Shown here: positions 1 to 13,700 of the stretch, piece after piece
Layout: every line of letters begins with the position of its first letter
How positions within the stretch are numbered: the first letter of the stretch is position 1
Source: Ascidia mentula
Taxonomy: Eukaryota > Chordata > Ascidiacea > Phlebobranchia > Ascidiidae
NCBI GenBank assembly: GCA_947561715.1
Contig: OX387197.1
Coordinates: forward strand, 19,824,266-19,888,265
DNA length: 64,000 bases
Direction: 5' to 3'
Made by a program: the position numbers and the translations under genes
Notes under the pieces: model-generated
Database searches by the model: none
What the model was told of the DNA's origin: nothing
The model's input: the letters and a program-made list of their open reading frames with translations, nothing else

Positions 1-235
1 ATCCGGTTACCAAGGCAGTCGCTGTGAAAATGAGGGTAAGCATAGTTAAAAGTCCGCCTACTTGTGCTTATTTTGCTCCGTGGTAACAATACTGTATTCC
101 TATATTCCAGTGGGATCCAACAATGCATGGAAGATAGCAGTGGGAGTTGTCTGTGGTGTTCTGCTTTTAGCTTCAATTGCATTTTTGGTAGTTTGGCACA
201 AAAAGAAAAAGGTCGGACATTACAGTGGAATTTAA
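1..235 (+). CDS. Gene A, 3' end: EGF tail, transmembrane helix and short cytoplasmic tail of a MUC4-like membrane protein
   Basis: Two exons of a gene that enters from the left. Exon 1-35 encodes the end of an EGF domain (SGYQGSRCENE) and stops in phase 1 before GTAAGC. Exon 111-235 follows a pyrimidine-rich CCAG acceptor and encodes a membrane-proximal [11 protein letters not shown], a hydrophobic helix of about 23 residues, a basic stop-transfer HKKKK and the C-terminus VGHYSGI before TAA at 233-235. The arrangement matches the last two exons of gene B (24632-24672 and 24742-24872), which share the WKIAVGVV motif at the same phase-1 junction, so gene A is an upstream tandem paralogue of the same orientation. 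The cytoplasmic tail is too short for an enzymatic domain. Everything upstream lies outside the window. Confidence 0.85.
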
Positions 236-428
236 AACAAAGTTTCTGGGTTGCTGTAATCAATACCATTTATCATAGCGTTAGCGAAAACTGTATTAGT
301 TCCATATGTTAGTATATATATTTATTCACATGTTTCATAAAAAAATGTTTTCATCTGGGACATTATTGCACCTTCGCATTTGCATGGACTTTGACTGTTT
401 TTGCTCAAAAGTTCGTCTGTTGTAAAAA

Positions 429-434
429 AATAAA
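429..434 (+). promoter_or_regulatory. Possible polyadenylation signal of gene A
   Basis: An AATAAA hexamer about 195 bp after the gene A stop codon. It is the first good hexamer downstream. It lies in a short A-run, so it could be chance. Confidence 0.4.
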
Positions 435-599
435 CAGACATTCTGTATGTGTAATGTATTTGTCTAAGCCAAAAAACACACGCAACCCACGCCTTTGCAA
501 CAGTCAAGGGGTATTCTGCGTTCACTTGACGCCACTTTTAAGATGCTGCAATTAAAAAAGAGGATATCCAGAAAAGTAATTTGAGTTTGCAATACAGAT

Positions 600-1150
600 T
601 TAATAAAGATTGGATTGCAAGTTTATATATAAACTTGAACTGTGCACGCGATAAAGTCATAGCAACCATACAAGGGATTCGCGTCCAAAAAGGACTTGTT
701 TGCAAAGGAAAGGCGCCTTTTGTTGAAGATGACGATTTGTTTCAAATACAGGTTACGTTACCACAAATGTCAGAGTGGAAAAATATTGAATCATAAATGC
801 TTTCAACACATGAACAACCTGTCCCAAAAACGGTTTTATTATTACAAAACCAAATAAGACCAATAAGGTCGAAACAGCGGCTATCTGTCTGCAGCTCTCA
901 AATAAGACCAATAAGGTCGAAACAGCGGCTATCTGTCTGCAGCTCACATTAATAAAAATCCGTTTGTTGCACTTGTTGTGCTTTTGTCTGATGAAAAGCT
1001 ACTAAAACAGTTTTACAATGTTTTCCATTCCTGCGCATTAGCCTCGCTGACAGCTCTCGCACGACTGAAGCGAGGCGTAATAATATTTGGCGTCACGCAA
1101 CAATAATCTCGCTTTCACAAGATTGAACAAAAAGAGATGAACAAAAGACA
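600..1150. repeat. Dispersed repeat family, copy 1 (gene A-gene B spacer)
   Basis: This part of the spacer aligns by eye in pieces with the long intron of gene B. The AAGGCGCC-containing stretch near 710-780 resembles 3431-3510, and 851-1140 resembles about 4118-4380 (shared GGTCGAAACAGCGG, GTTTTCCATTC, CAACAATAATCTC). No terminal repeats or coding capacity are visible. Family unknown: an old non-autonomous element or SINE-like unit. Confidence 0.5.
851..946. repeat. Perfect 48-bp tandem duplication
   Basis: Two adjoining 48-bp copies (851-898 and 899-946) that begin CAAATAAGACCAATAAGGTC are essentially identical. A diverged single copy of the same motif occurs at about 4118-4165 inside gene B intron 8, so this local doubling arose within a dispersed repeat. 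Confidence 0.85.
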
Positions 1151-1173
1151 AGTCGGGTCTTGCTCGAAATCGT

Positions 1174-1316
1174 GCCATGCCGCCGAAGTTCCCTAATTGT
1201 TCCCAATATTTTCCTACCTTTTGTAATTTTCAACTTTTCAAAAGTAGCAACCCTTTCAGAGCAAATTTCTACAATCGCGCCATACCGCCGAAGTTCCCTA
1301 ATTGTTCCCAATATTT
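1174..1316. repeat. Direct repeat of about 38 bp, two copies 105 bp apart
   Basis: Copies at about 1174-1211 and 1279-1316 share GCCGAAGTTCCCTAATTG and its flanks with one or two mismatches. They lie between copy 1 of the dispersed repeat and the gene B start. The ORFs that cross them on both strands look like chance. Confidence 0.6.
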
Positions 1317-1730
1317 GTTTTCAGTCACCGCATTCTCTGTGTTGTTTGAGGTGGAAAATTGCCTGATGGTGTTTTTCCAGCAGCCTTTATCATGTAAGTT
1401 CGTGTCAGAACATGTTCTTTTGTCTGATCCAAGCGGGTATTTTCCTGTTGAATCGAAAGGACTCGCAAATAAACGAAAGTTTCTTGGAACTGCGCAATTG
1501 TTTTCGAGTTTAACTAACGTAGAAAGCCTATCCCTCGCAACAAACTTGCAGCATTGCGGCCTGGTAGCTATGTGTGAATAATACCCAGGACTGGACTTGA
1601 TGCATTTATGAAATTTCGATGACAATCAGTCAAACGTAATATTATAAATAAATTGGTGGAGGAGGAAGTATTTTGAGCCGAAACAATAGGTGTACTTTAA
1701 CCTAAACTAACGTGTTATTACTTGTTCTAC

Positions 1731-1732
1731 AG
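1731..1732 (+). promoter_or_regulatory. Acceptor-like AG upstream of the gene B start codon (possible trans-splice or 5'-UTR acceptor)
   Basis: The sequence CTTGTTCTACAG ends at 1732, 68 bp before the gene B ATG, with a branch-point-like CTAAC about 25 bp further up. No TATA box is visible nearby. Tunicates add a spliced leader to many mRNAs at such unpaired acceptors. This could equally be the end of an ordinary 5'-UTR intron. Confidence 0.3.
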
Positions 1733-1799
1733 TTACTAACTGCATTGTGATTTTAAGTTTGAAATACAAAGTAGGAAGAAATTTTCCTGCAGAAGGAAA

Positions 1800-4700
1800 A
1801 TGGAAGCTTTGGAATTCGTTTTTGTGCTATTACTTTGCACTGGCCTCACGTCAGGACAAAATGGTAAGCAAAATTACAAAAGGTAGGAAACCCTTTCTTT
1901 AATCATGAATAAATGTGGTTTCTGGCCTAATAAAAAAGCTTTATAGTCCCACCATGATATCATATTTACCAATCTGGCATCTATACGTGGTATATAACTT
2001 AGTCATGTCTCGTATCTAAAAATTTTCGCGTGAACAGAACATCATATAATAAATAACTGTTTTGTTCTGTCCATAGCCGAAACAGTCACCAACACAACTA
2101 AAGAAAACACTCGTCGCAGTAAGTGCACTCTTTTTAATTAACTAACCTTGTTTCAGATATTTTTGACAAACCATTCAATATAGAACAAAAAAATAAATTA
2201 GCGCAAAAATATAAATCAATCACAAATCTGTTGCCACAGGAAGGCCTCACAAAACTTCGTTCATTCATATTAACCTTCGATGTTTCTTAAAACTTGATTT
2301 TACTCAGTTGCCAGAAAAACCGAAGTTATTCTGGGGCGACTGAATTCATCGGATTTGACAAGGAGATTGCTTGATTTCTATCCCTACCAATACGACGATT
2401 ATTCTTTGCCAATGTACAGAATCAGAAATGGCGGGGATACCATATTTGCACATTGGTTGCATCCTAATGGAAATGAGGTATGTGTTTGAACACGGATTTC
2501 GTTACCGTTCTTATTCAGTATTTTTAGGTTCGGTTTAGTGTTGAAGATGTTGAAGGAAATATGGCGGCTTACAATCACACTTACAAGTACGCTATTTGAC
2601 ACCACGTGACAAAAAAGTTAGCGTGACAGTAATTCTGCAACAATTGCAATATTATCAAGACCTTATTAGCAATATGTATTGAATGAGTATTTATAATTTC
2701 ATAGCCTTTAACTTGAAACGGGACCCAGAAAATATGGTTAAATTGGGTTTTGTTGTTACAGCGGGTCCGACTATTCGTTTTCAACTCTGGCCATCCATCC
2801 GTTTACTGGTTTCTTTTACATCAATTCGACCACAAGCAGGCGGTACACGATTAATGTAAGTGCTGCAGTAAAACCAATTCTGACAGCGTTCATTCTTATT
2901 GTAGTGAAAGAAAGTATAACTTGCTCAACTCTTTGTAACACATTTCACAAAAATAAAAAGTATATTTTGATCAGGTGTATTCAACACTTGGCGGAAACAG
3001 TAGAAGTTTATTGGACTTTGCTGGTTCCGTAAAATATGGAGAGTACATTTTGTCTTATGGAGGAGTTCAGGTTTTCGATGGACTGGCACCGAGCGTGTGT
3101 CAAGTATATTTTTATGTAGCTAAGGTAATATATAAGTTTTATGGCACCTTTATAACAAAAAAGATCATGATCTGTAGGTTACATGTTTGATTCTGTATAA
3201 ATGTGCATTATATACATTAAAGTGCATTTGACACGGTCATGGCAACTTTGCGTAAAACTAAAAGTACATCTATAACAAACATATATCCAAAGTTTTTCGG
3301 TTCTACGTCAATTCAAAAATGTAGTAAACTGCACGAAAAGTAGCGGCGACCAAAAATCGCAAACCTTTTTTGCTGTGGCGAAATTGACATCACACAAGGC
3401 GCTAACGACAAAAAAAAATGCATTGTTAACATGAGAGAAGGCGCCTTTGTTTGCAGATATTGAACAGTTTCAAACGTAGGAGAATCCACAGATTACTGTA
3501 CCCCAAAGGTCAGGACAAGGTTTTACGTCATACAAAAATATGTCACTGTGACGTCACCAACCAAAAGCTTATTTATCCCTGATTATCGGAAGACCAAAGG
3601 GTATAGCAACGACGACACTTCTGTGCACTAAGATAAGACGGGGATGGTGCGTTTCTTTGCTCATTGACATTACATGACGTAATTTTGGGTGTGATGTCAT
3701 AACTTTAACCTCACCTTTGCGTTGATATTAATATGATGATTCCAACATTTCGCGTTCCAAACTATAATGCGAAAAATACATTAGTGGTTGATTGTGGGGA
3801 TTAATCAAATCGTTTAAACGATAATAATTATGACGCGAACTCGTAGGCAACGCTACAGCCAGACAAAAATTGGTACTGTGACAGACTAACAGTGCTGTTT
3901 TGCATAATCAACTAATTTGGTCGGTTTTTCTCGGCGGTCTTTGCCTGCCTCAAAATTCAATTACGTCTATCTTTTGCTGTGAGTAAACAAAACGACAATG
4001 CTTAATTGACGCTTTGTCTCTGTCATGTTTTCAAAAGTTCATGCATCACGTTAGCGATCATAGAGCTTTAACAACAAGAACACTCTGTACCAGTTACTGC
4101 TTTATCATTACGCAACTAAATAAGACTTAATAGGTCGAAACAGCGGTCATCTGTCTGTAGCTCAAATTAACATAAAAATCCGATTGTTCACTTGCCCTGT
4201 TTAATGCAAAACTATACAAAACCAGTTTTTTTGCACATATATACTAAACCAGTTTTATCATGTTTTCCATTCTTACGCATAAGGCTTCTGCCAGCACTCG
4301 TACAGCTAAAGCGCCTTCTATGACGTCATGCAACAATAATCTCCCTTTTGCACGATTTCGTTTGCAACGGAAACGCACCTTTGATCAGCTGTGTGCAGAA
4401 ACCAGACGACCATCTCTTAGTTTAATTATTAATATGTTTTATTTTTTCGTGTTACATGCACTTTAAATACTCCAGAACCAGAGTGGCATCGATTTTGTCT
4501 CTTGGCTACCGTCAGCAAACCTTCCTTACCTGACCAGCGAAGCCTACTTGGATGGGATTGCTGAGGACGTTGTATTCGGTTACACTTTGCTTTCAACGTA
4601 TGTGTTTTTTGAAATAGCAAAGTGGTCAAACAAGAGTCGTTATAATCTCAGTGAGATAATTGCCAAACAAGATTGTTTCGTCCGTATTGCCACTCGATTC

Positions 4701-7700
4701 AGGGCCAGTTCTGCAAACCAAATTTGACACGTTTGAAATTTCTTGCTGTGGTGACATTTTTTTAGATCTTTCTGATGGCGCATGTATGACCCTTTCTTTT
4801 AAAGCGCATCTTCCAAGTACGTCACTGACTCCAACCCTTGTTGCTATATAGTTGGTAGATGTTTATGACAAGAAAGTCGATAATAACTTGTAGATGCGTT
4901 AAAAAATCATAATCCTGCATTAATACTTGTCGAAACCATTGCAACATTTTTCATTTCTGTATTGGGGTACTTGAATCTACTTAACTGCAGAAAATACACA
5001 ATGTTTGTAGTTTACTGGTCATTATTAGCTGAATTGTTTCTACTTATACATCCATACTTTTACAGCTTTGACCCTGGTCGTGAAATTACGCAAAATCAAC
5101 TTGACGATACGATGATGGACATGTTGGTAACCGTTACTAAAGGCTTTGGTGAGCTTAACCTACAACCCCATTAGTAGCGGCAAAATATCCAGTGTAAAAT
5201 AGATGGAATTATTTTCTGTTTTAACGTTAAAAGCGTTTGATGTGTTTGATAAATGTTTAAATTATTATTAAATAGTATTTGCACTTACGAATCTAAAAAC
5301 ATACTTGTCAACGAATTTGAGAATTTGATAGTCTTTGAGAGTTTTCTTCTCCAATAGAGATAAACATATTATACTTTGAGTTTTTATTTTTACACTTATA
5401 TATATTTTCAAATTTACCTCTATTTTGGACAGAAACAAATAGCAGTACTTATCTCAGGATCCCAAACCCTAAACGTAAGTGTTTTGCATGCGAAAAATGA
5501 AAAAAAAGGGTATTTGAGTTTTAAATACTTTTTTTTACAGTTGCAAGAGAGACAGAAGTTTTGCTAAATCGAATCAAGATGCTAAACTTAACAAAGGATT
5601 TGCCAGATTTTTATCGGTATATTTACAACGATGCCAGTCCTGTTAACAAGATTAATCATGGGGGAGATAATATGTATTCCAAAGGAAACTGGGTAAGAAG
5701 ATATCGCCACCACGAAGAAATTTATTTACTCGTATTTTTGTAATACAGATCCAATTTGCCTCAAATAATGAAACCAGTTTTGCGGAGTACAACAAAACCT
5801 ACAGGTGTGTAGAAAAAAACTAAATCAGTTAAGAATTCAGTTCCATTTGTTGACTTTTTGCACAACAGCGGTGACGACTACACATTTTCCACTCTGGCGA
5901 CCCACCCTTTTGTCGCTCTTTTTTACATCAACTCAACTGCTCCGAAGTATCGGAATTTCGCCATTGAGGTGCAAATAAAACCCCTGTATAATATCAGTCT
6001 AACCTATTGTTGCAAAGTTTGAACCAAAATTCGATACTTACGTTTGATCAGGTGTCAACCAACAACAGAGGCGGAAGATTCGATCGCTTCTCTGGTTTGG
6101 TTTCAAACAAATATAACACAATCACTTTTGAGGGAGTACAAAATTTCGAAAGATATGCTCCTACTGTATGTGAAGTCTTTTTCTACATCGCACAGGTAAA
6201 CTATAACTTCAAACGATTTTGCTCAACAAACAAAATGAGACAAATGGTTTTGGCTTTATAATTTAATTGCGGACTTTTCTGACCACTATGAGAAAATTCA
6301 CCATGTTTTAGAACCAAAGTAACCAAACTGTTGTGCTCAATATAAAAGCGCGAACAGAGTGGTGGCAACCTAATCGAAACGAGGCTATCTTGAATGGTTA
6401 CATAAAGGATGCTGTATTTGGATACATCTTATTGTCTACGTAAGTGTGCATGTAATTATTATGCGTAAAGTAGGGGTGCTAATAAAACTATTGGAATCAT
6501 TTCTTTTAGACATGCTCCTGGTCGAAAAATTACCCAGTTGCAGTTAGAAAGAACAATGCTTGGTGTTCTTAACACACTAACTGGTTACGGTAAGTACAGG
6601 AATATTTACTATCCTGTTTCTCTCGAGATTGGATTATGAGCTAATACTATATTTTGAAGAAAAAACTTCTGCATCACTTGACCAAACTCACAGTCACATT
6701 TCGATTTGTCGAGTTCGCAACTTTAGCACGCGATGGTCTTTTACTTAAAGAATTTATTTAGGTTAACAAGAGAATACAATTTGCGATAACTTTCAGATTA
6801 CGCATTACGCATTAATATTTTTTTATGACGCAATATGTTAAAATGTCAAACAAAAGCCTATGATACTCGGTGTTTCCAGGCGGTTACCAATCAACTACTG
6901 ACAGGGCACGACGGTGCTTAATTTCAAAAAAAAAATTATAGAGGTACACCAATCTGACGAACACTACTTTTACTTTCGGTTTTTGTTTGCAGTATATTTT
7001 TTATTTTTTTTATTTTTATCGGTTTTGTTAGCGCGCGAACACTACACCAAACCTCCAAATGGCAGGGATGTGCGAGTGAAAAGAGTTTGGGAATCACCCT
7101 TGTACAATATATCAACATATTTACGCCACAGTACATTGTCTATCAAGTTGATTCAAATATTTTCGATTAAGAAAACGATTACCACATCATCTAAACGCCT
7201 TTCGAGTTGTTAACAGCGTTATTGTTTTTTATTTTTAGAAACAGCAGCAACTTCTCTAATCACAGACAAAACAAGTATGGACTTGTAGTTAAGTTCACAT
7301 GATAAAATACTTTTACCCAAAAATTTCATTTTTGCAGTACATTCCTATGGTTTATCATAATCACGAGCGTGTATATTATGGCGCCTTGTGCTTGACATAA
7401 TTTCTAAGAAAAGTGCTTCTGCCATAACACTGTTACTGCATTTAGTTACAGGCAAAACTCAAGTCATAATGCAGTCGATAATGTCATCGAATTTGACCAA
7501 GCACATACAAGATTTTCATCGATATATTTACGACGATAGAATATCACCAATGACCAAAATCCAGCATGGAGGAGATAACATGTACAATGGTGGAAACAAT
7601 GTAACATCAGATGGGTTAATAAAATCAAAAACACAAAATAATCTATCTCGTTTACCACAGGTTCTATTCGGTGTAAACAACGAACTTATATTTGCTGAAT

Positions 7701-10700
7701 ACAATCGCACCTACAGGTACGTTGTGGGGAACTGTGCTATTTATGCATGCTTGCCCTTATATCACTGGTTTTGTCGTCCATCGTAATATTAATATACACC
7801 TTTATTCGCAGTGGTTTAGATTACTCATTTACAACGATGGCGATTCATCCTTTTGTTGCATTTTTTTACATTAACACAACCGGAAACACAAGCAGAAGTT
7901 ACACAATTGAGGTAATTGCATCGCGTCCCTTTTGCATTAATTCATAACGATTGTATTTAACTGTGCTTGTTCGACTACAACAATATTGATACCTTCAGGC
8001 TAAGAACTGCCAATCATAATGACAGAAAAGCTGTTAATTACGCTTTGTACGATTGCTGTATGCGGTCGGGCTACATGCTCTTACGCATCTTGGCAGTCCT
8101 TTGGTATTTTACCCTATTTAAATGATCTTTTGCGTAGTTGTTGTCAAGAGGCAGTCCGGGTGTCATTCAAGAATTTTCCGGATCGGTTTCAATTGGTGAT
8201 TATGTGCTGACATATAAAGGATCTCAAAATTTTGGCAGTTTTACACCAAGTGCATGTGAAGTGTTTTTTGTTATTGATCAGGTAATTTGATTCCGAGACT
8301 TTTTCAAATAACAAACAACAAATAGCAGAAACGGTATTTTCGCTCAATTTTTTTTAGAGTATTCAACACAGTTTCACTTTTACTGCTCCTAACACAGGAG
8401 GCATTCGACGAAGCACGGCCACAGTTCGTGGGAATCCAAGAAACATAGTTTTCGGTTACACTCTGTTGTCCACGTAGGGTCCTTTTGTCCAGCCTTATAT
8501 AACTACTTTCTCAATTTACAGCAAATGTTCAACGGACGTAAAAGTATACGTGGTGTAAAAAAAAGACTTATTACTCTCATGCCAACAACATTGTGGTTTA
8601 TTTTAGTTTATTTTTAGAATAAAACCGGGCCGAGACATAACGCTGAAACAAATCGAAAAGACAATGTTTGACATGCTGGCCACCATCACCACTAACAATG
8701 GTAAGACATTTTGTCATTATTGTAAACCAAATCGTGGTAATAGTCAGAAACACAAGTATTGTGTTGCGTTTCATAATAGATTGTAAGCACTTACATTTAA
8801 ACAACATATTTATGCACAGAAACAGCTGTTCCAAGTTACATAGAAATAGAAAATGGTAAGTAGAATATTTCGAACTAACCTAATTTTAAGACATAATTGC
8901 AAAAGATCCAAAACTTGTTTTTACAGCTTCAGCAGACATTCAACAAATAATAAATCGAGTTAAGAATGCAAATTTGACAAGACATGTAAAAGATTTTTAT
9001 CGCTATCGTTATGACGACACAAGTTTTCCGACAAACGGAATTGCAATCGGAGGGGACAACATGCATTACCAAGGAAATTATGTAACAATATATATTTGTG
9101 TTGGTGACATACATTATCATGTACTATGAAAATATTTTTTTAGGTAAGTTTTGTTGCTGAAAACGAAGGACTTTTGACATCATACAATCAAACATACAGG
9201 CAAGATAGGTTTAAATTTTGCTCGACAAAACAATGCTTTAAATCAAGTCACGTGCATTTTTGTCGCAGGGGTTCTGGATACAGTTTTTCAACTGTTGCTA
9301 TTCATCCCTATGTTGCATTCTTTCACATAAACAGTACAGACCAATCAAACCAAACCTTCACCATAAAGGTTATTGTTGTATTTAAACCTTGTAATCGTTT
9401 CGTAAACAACAAAGAAATTAAAAAAAAAACTTACAGATTAACAGCAAAACATAGTTCGTGAGGTTTTTTTTATTTAAGGGGTGGTCCAATCCACAAAGCA
9501 ACAGACACATATCCACTTTTGGCGGCTCAGTAAAACGCGGAAATGAAATATTGACCTTCGAAGTTTATCAAATCTTTAGCGGATTTGTGCCGAGTATATG
9601 TGAAGTTTATTTTTACATTACGAAGGTACAAAAGTGAGTGACCAAGATTGAAATGTAGGTTGTTAACCAAGTTGTTTTGTATTGATTGTATAGGAAGAAA
9701 ATGAGGTTCATTTCCAGCTTCTGTATCAAAATCACTATTTTCACCGATATCGCGAAGCTCTGCTGCAAGGAAACATCACAAATGCTCTTCTTGGTTACAC
9801 TTTGCTATCAACGTTGGTTACAGCTTTTAATAAGCCTTTAGCGAACACATTAATTTATAATATTTTATTACAACAAAAAATTGATTGACACAAAAAAAGA
9901 TTTTTTTTTATTTATGCAACATAACACAACATCTGTGTATTATTAGAGTCGTGCCAGGACGCGAAGTTACCCCAAACCAAGTAGCTGATATTATGCTTGA
10001 TGTCTTAATAACAATGACAAGCAATGGTAAAATTTAAAAAATATTAAAATTCCCGAAGAAATATTAAAGGTTTAATTTACACTTTTTTTGTAGAAACGCT
10101 ACCACCCATCGAAAGCCAGGATGCAGACAGTTAGTACAATCGTATACAAGCAAAATGCTCTAATTTCAAGTAAATGTGATTGGTCAATTTTAGTTTACCG
10201 GCAAACAACACAAGTTCTGGATCGTCTTAAATCAACAAATATAACAAAAAACTTGAAAGATTTTTATCGGTATCGCTACGATGACTATGAAAATCTCATT
10301 AACCACATTTCTAATGGTGGCAACAATCTGTACAACTACGGGGGAAATTACGTGAGTGCAACAACGTATAGATGCTCATATTTTGCTAAATTTTATTTTT
10401 TATTTCAGGTGACCTTTTATGGAAATGGGGAGAGTGCTATTGCTGAATATAACCGAACATATAGGTATGATTGGGCATCGCAAAAACTAAAGATTTATTT
10501 CCAATTATTTTTAGCGGCCCTGGGTTTATGTTTTCCACCCTTCCAATATATCCATTTTTGGCCCTCTTTTACATCAATTCAACGAATCAAAAACATGAGT
10601 CATACTGGATAAAAGTAAGTATAAACATGGAAACGATTGATAATGTTTTGCAATGAATGTCTTTTAATTTCATAAGTATATGGTCGGTTACAAAATGTTT

Positions 10701-13700
10701 GTTTAATGGCGACGAAAATGAGCTCAAAGGAAGACACATTCAAGTTTATGTTGCATAGAAACCAAAATAAGTATCTGCATAGTAGTCGTTTAAGTTTTGT
10801 CTAATTATCACTTTTTCTCCCAGAGTCAATTTCTACACGATTTTACTTAAAACAGCTTAGTTACGGTTATAAAAACATGTATTCAATCGGAAACAAATAT
10901 ATGTACAAGTAGAAGACAATGTTGATTTCATTTTATGATATCAACCCTATTTGTATTTGTATTGTAACAGGTGACATCGAGACCGGAGTACTACCATAGA
11001 AGTTTTTACACCTTCGATGGAATCGTATCAAACCATGATTATGTACTGCACTACAAAGGGCACCAAGATTTTAACAGAAACGCTCCGAGTTTGTGTGAAG
11101 TTTATTACTACATTTCAAAGGCTAGTAATTTTCTGTTATTTTAGTCGCATACTCGTTCTTAGTCTCTGTGTGTTTATAATTCCATGTGTAGTAAACCTCC
11201 GTTATTTCGGTTTCGGTTAATCCGGTTCTACGACTCTTTCTGTACAGAACATAACAGAAAACGAGTTTACATTTGAATGGTCGAGCCAAAACTACTACTA
11301 CTACGGGAGTAGCGAGGCTCATCTGTATGGAAACATCAGCAACACCTTTTTTGGCTACATGTTGTTGTCAACGTAAGCAAAATGATTTAATAAACTTTCA
11401 CATGGATGTTTTAAATGTCAGTAAATCGTGGGGGCGTTGTGGCACAATATTTTACTTTCCACAGGTTTGATCCTGGTCGTGAAATTTTGCATCTTCAACT
11501 TGAATCCACAATGCTAAAATTGCTATCGACACTGACTGAAGGTGGTAAACGGTTACACTTTCATTTCAAATAATTTTTTTTCAAATTTCTGTGTTACAGA
11601 CACTTCATCTCCTAATCAAACACAAAGGGCCACAGGTAAGTGACTTCTCATTTTCACTGTCTTATTTCGTAAATAATGCATTTGCTCCAAGTTATTAAAC
11701 AAACCTTTTTCAGTTGCCAACCAAACAGAGATTCTTGTTGACCGACTTAAATCATCAAACCTGACAACAAACATAACAGATTTCTACCGCTACACATACG
11801 ACGATCGACAATACCCAATTAATAAAGTACAAGATGGCGGATATAATATGTACGACGAAGGAAATTATGTGAGTTGAATTTCGTATGTCACGTTGCGCAT
11901 CGTATAATTGTCCATTCAAATCTCAGATTTACTTCTCGGTCGATGGAAATACAGCAATCGCTGAATACAACCAATCGTATATGTAAGTATCAAACGAAAT
12001 AATAGATAGCTGAAAGCCTTTTAATTATTAAAATACGTATATTTTTAGCTGTTCAAACTATTCGTTTTCGACGCTCGCTATGTACCCTTTTACTGCATTT
12101 TTTTACATCGACCACACTGATGCAATGAACGGAAGTTATTCCATTGAGGTACACACCTGGCCAACAGAATAAAATTATGTTTGAATTTTAGGAGAAATTA
12201 TTTTTTTTTTTAGTTTTATTTTTCTTCACGTCATAGTTTATTTTAAGGTACGTTCAGTTCTTGGATATTACTGGAGTGCCGCATACACGGAATTTGTCGG
12301 TGCAGTAACAAATGGAAAGCACTTTCTCACTTTTAGAGCTGTACAAGTCTTTGAAAGATACAATCCAAGTATCTGCGAAGTGTTTTTTTACATTACTGAG
12401 GTAAGCTCGCCGTGTAAATTTCTGAAACATAAGATAACGAACCACAACAAATGCTTCAAAAATATGATTTTTCAGAATCAGACTGGAAAAACTTTCAATG
12501 TTTCGACGACGATTCCACACTACAGAAACAGACGCACTAAAGGTGTCCTCGAAGGCAATGTCGAAAACGTAGTCTTTGGATACACCCTTTTATCTACGTA
12601 TGTAACCACGTTATAAGCGATTACGATTTAATTTACGAAACAATTATTTTCATGGCGGCGAAAATAATATTTAGGCTCGATAGAAACAATCGTCCCAGAG
12701 AGATTACTCAAACGGAAATGGAAACAACGATGGAATATTTTTTGAACGCCATAACAGGCTATGGTATGTCCATGTTCAAGTTTTATTCGAAGTGTGTTGT
12801 TTTCTTACACCGAAAGCAATTAATGTTGAAACAAGTTTTCCTATATTGGTTTAATTCTAGATCAGACAAATTGTTTGTATATTTGCAGAAGTCAATGAAG
12901 AAAATGAAGCACTAACAACAGGTATTTTAATTGTTGCGTTCATCTTTCTTAACACAACATTACTCTAAGAAATAGGTGCAGGTAGATACTTTTAAAGCTA
13001 AAAACTTTCTGGTCTAATTCCTTTGTGTAATGTTGTTAATTTGACATAAAACAGTCGAAGGCTTTCCTGGAACCAATGTCATATTGCTGAGGATTTTCAA
13101 CAAAAACGTCACAACAGCTACACGAACCTACTCCGTCCAAGTAAATGGTGGTGGAGATTCCCAGGCAACGATAGTCCATGATGTAAAAACAACGTTCATC
13201 GAAGATCTTACTCCGCTTACTTTTTACACAATAACAGTGTCGGTGCTCAATGATGGTCTTCTGCAATCCACGATTCTCCTAACAGTCAAAACAGGCATGT
13301 AGACTATAATTTAATGAATTCAACTGTTGGCAATGTTAGACCAAATTTCAACCGGAATGATCCGTTTAAAAGATGCGTTGATGCGTTGATGGCTCCAAAA
13401 AAATAACTTTCCTACGAGTACTTACTTGTATTTTGATTTAGGCATGTCTAATATTTAATGTCATTCGACCTCTATATATTTGGATACATAAAAAACTTTT
13501 TTTTTCACAAAACACATTTATGACATCATATTTTTTTCCAGCACAAATCTGTACTCTGCAATGTACGAACAGCAAATGCATCGTCTTCGGTTCCTCGAGA
13601 ACAGAATGCGTTTGTAACCCAAGTTATCAACCTCACCAGAACTTAACAAATGTATGTGTGGATATAAACGAATGTCAACAGACGCCTTCACCATGCCCAG

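Noticed and set aside
753-947. Minus-strand ORF with a repeated SCRQIAAVSTLLVLF-like segment
   Set aside because: The peptide repeat simply reflects the 48-bp tandem duplication of a non-coding repeat.
6914-7213. ORF of 99 residues between modules B2 and B3
   Set aside because: Low-complexity Phe/Leu-rich sequence within an intron, without counterpart in other modules.
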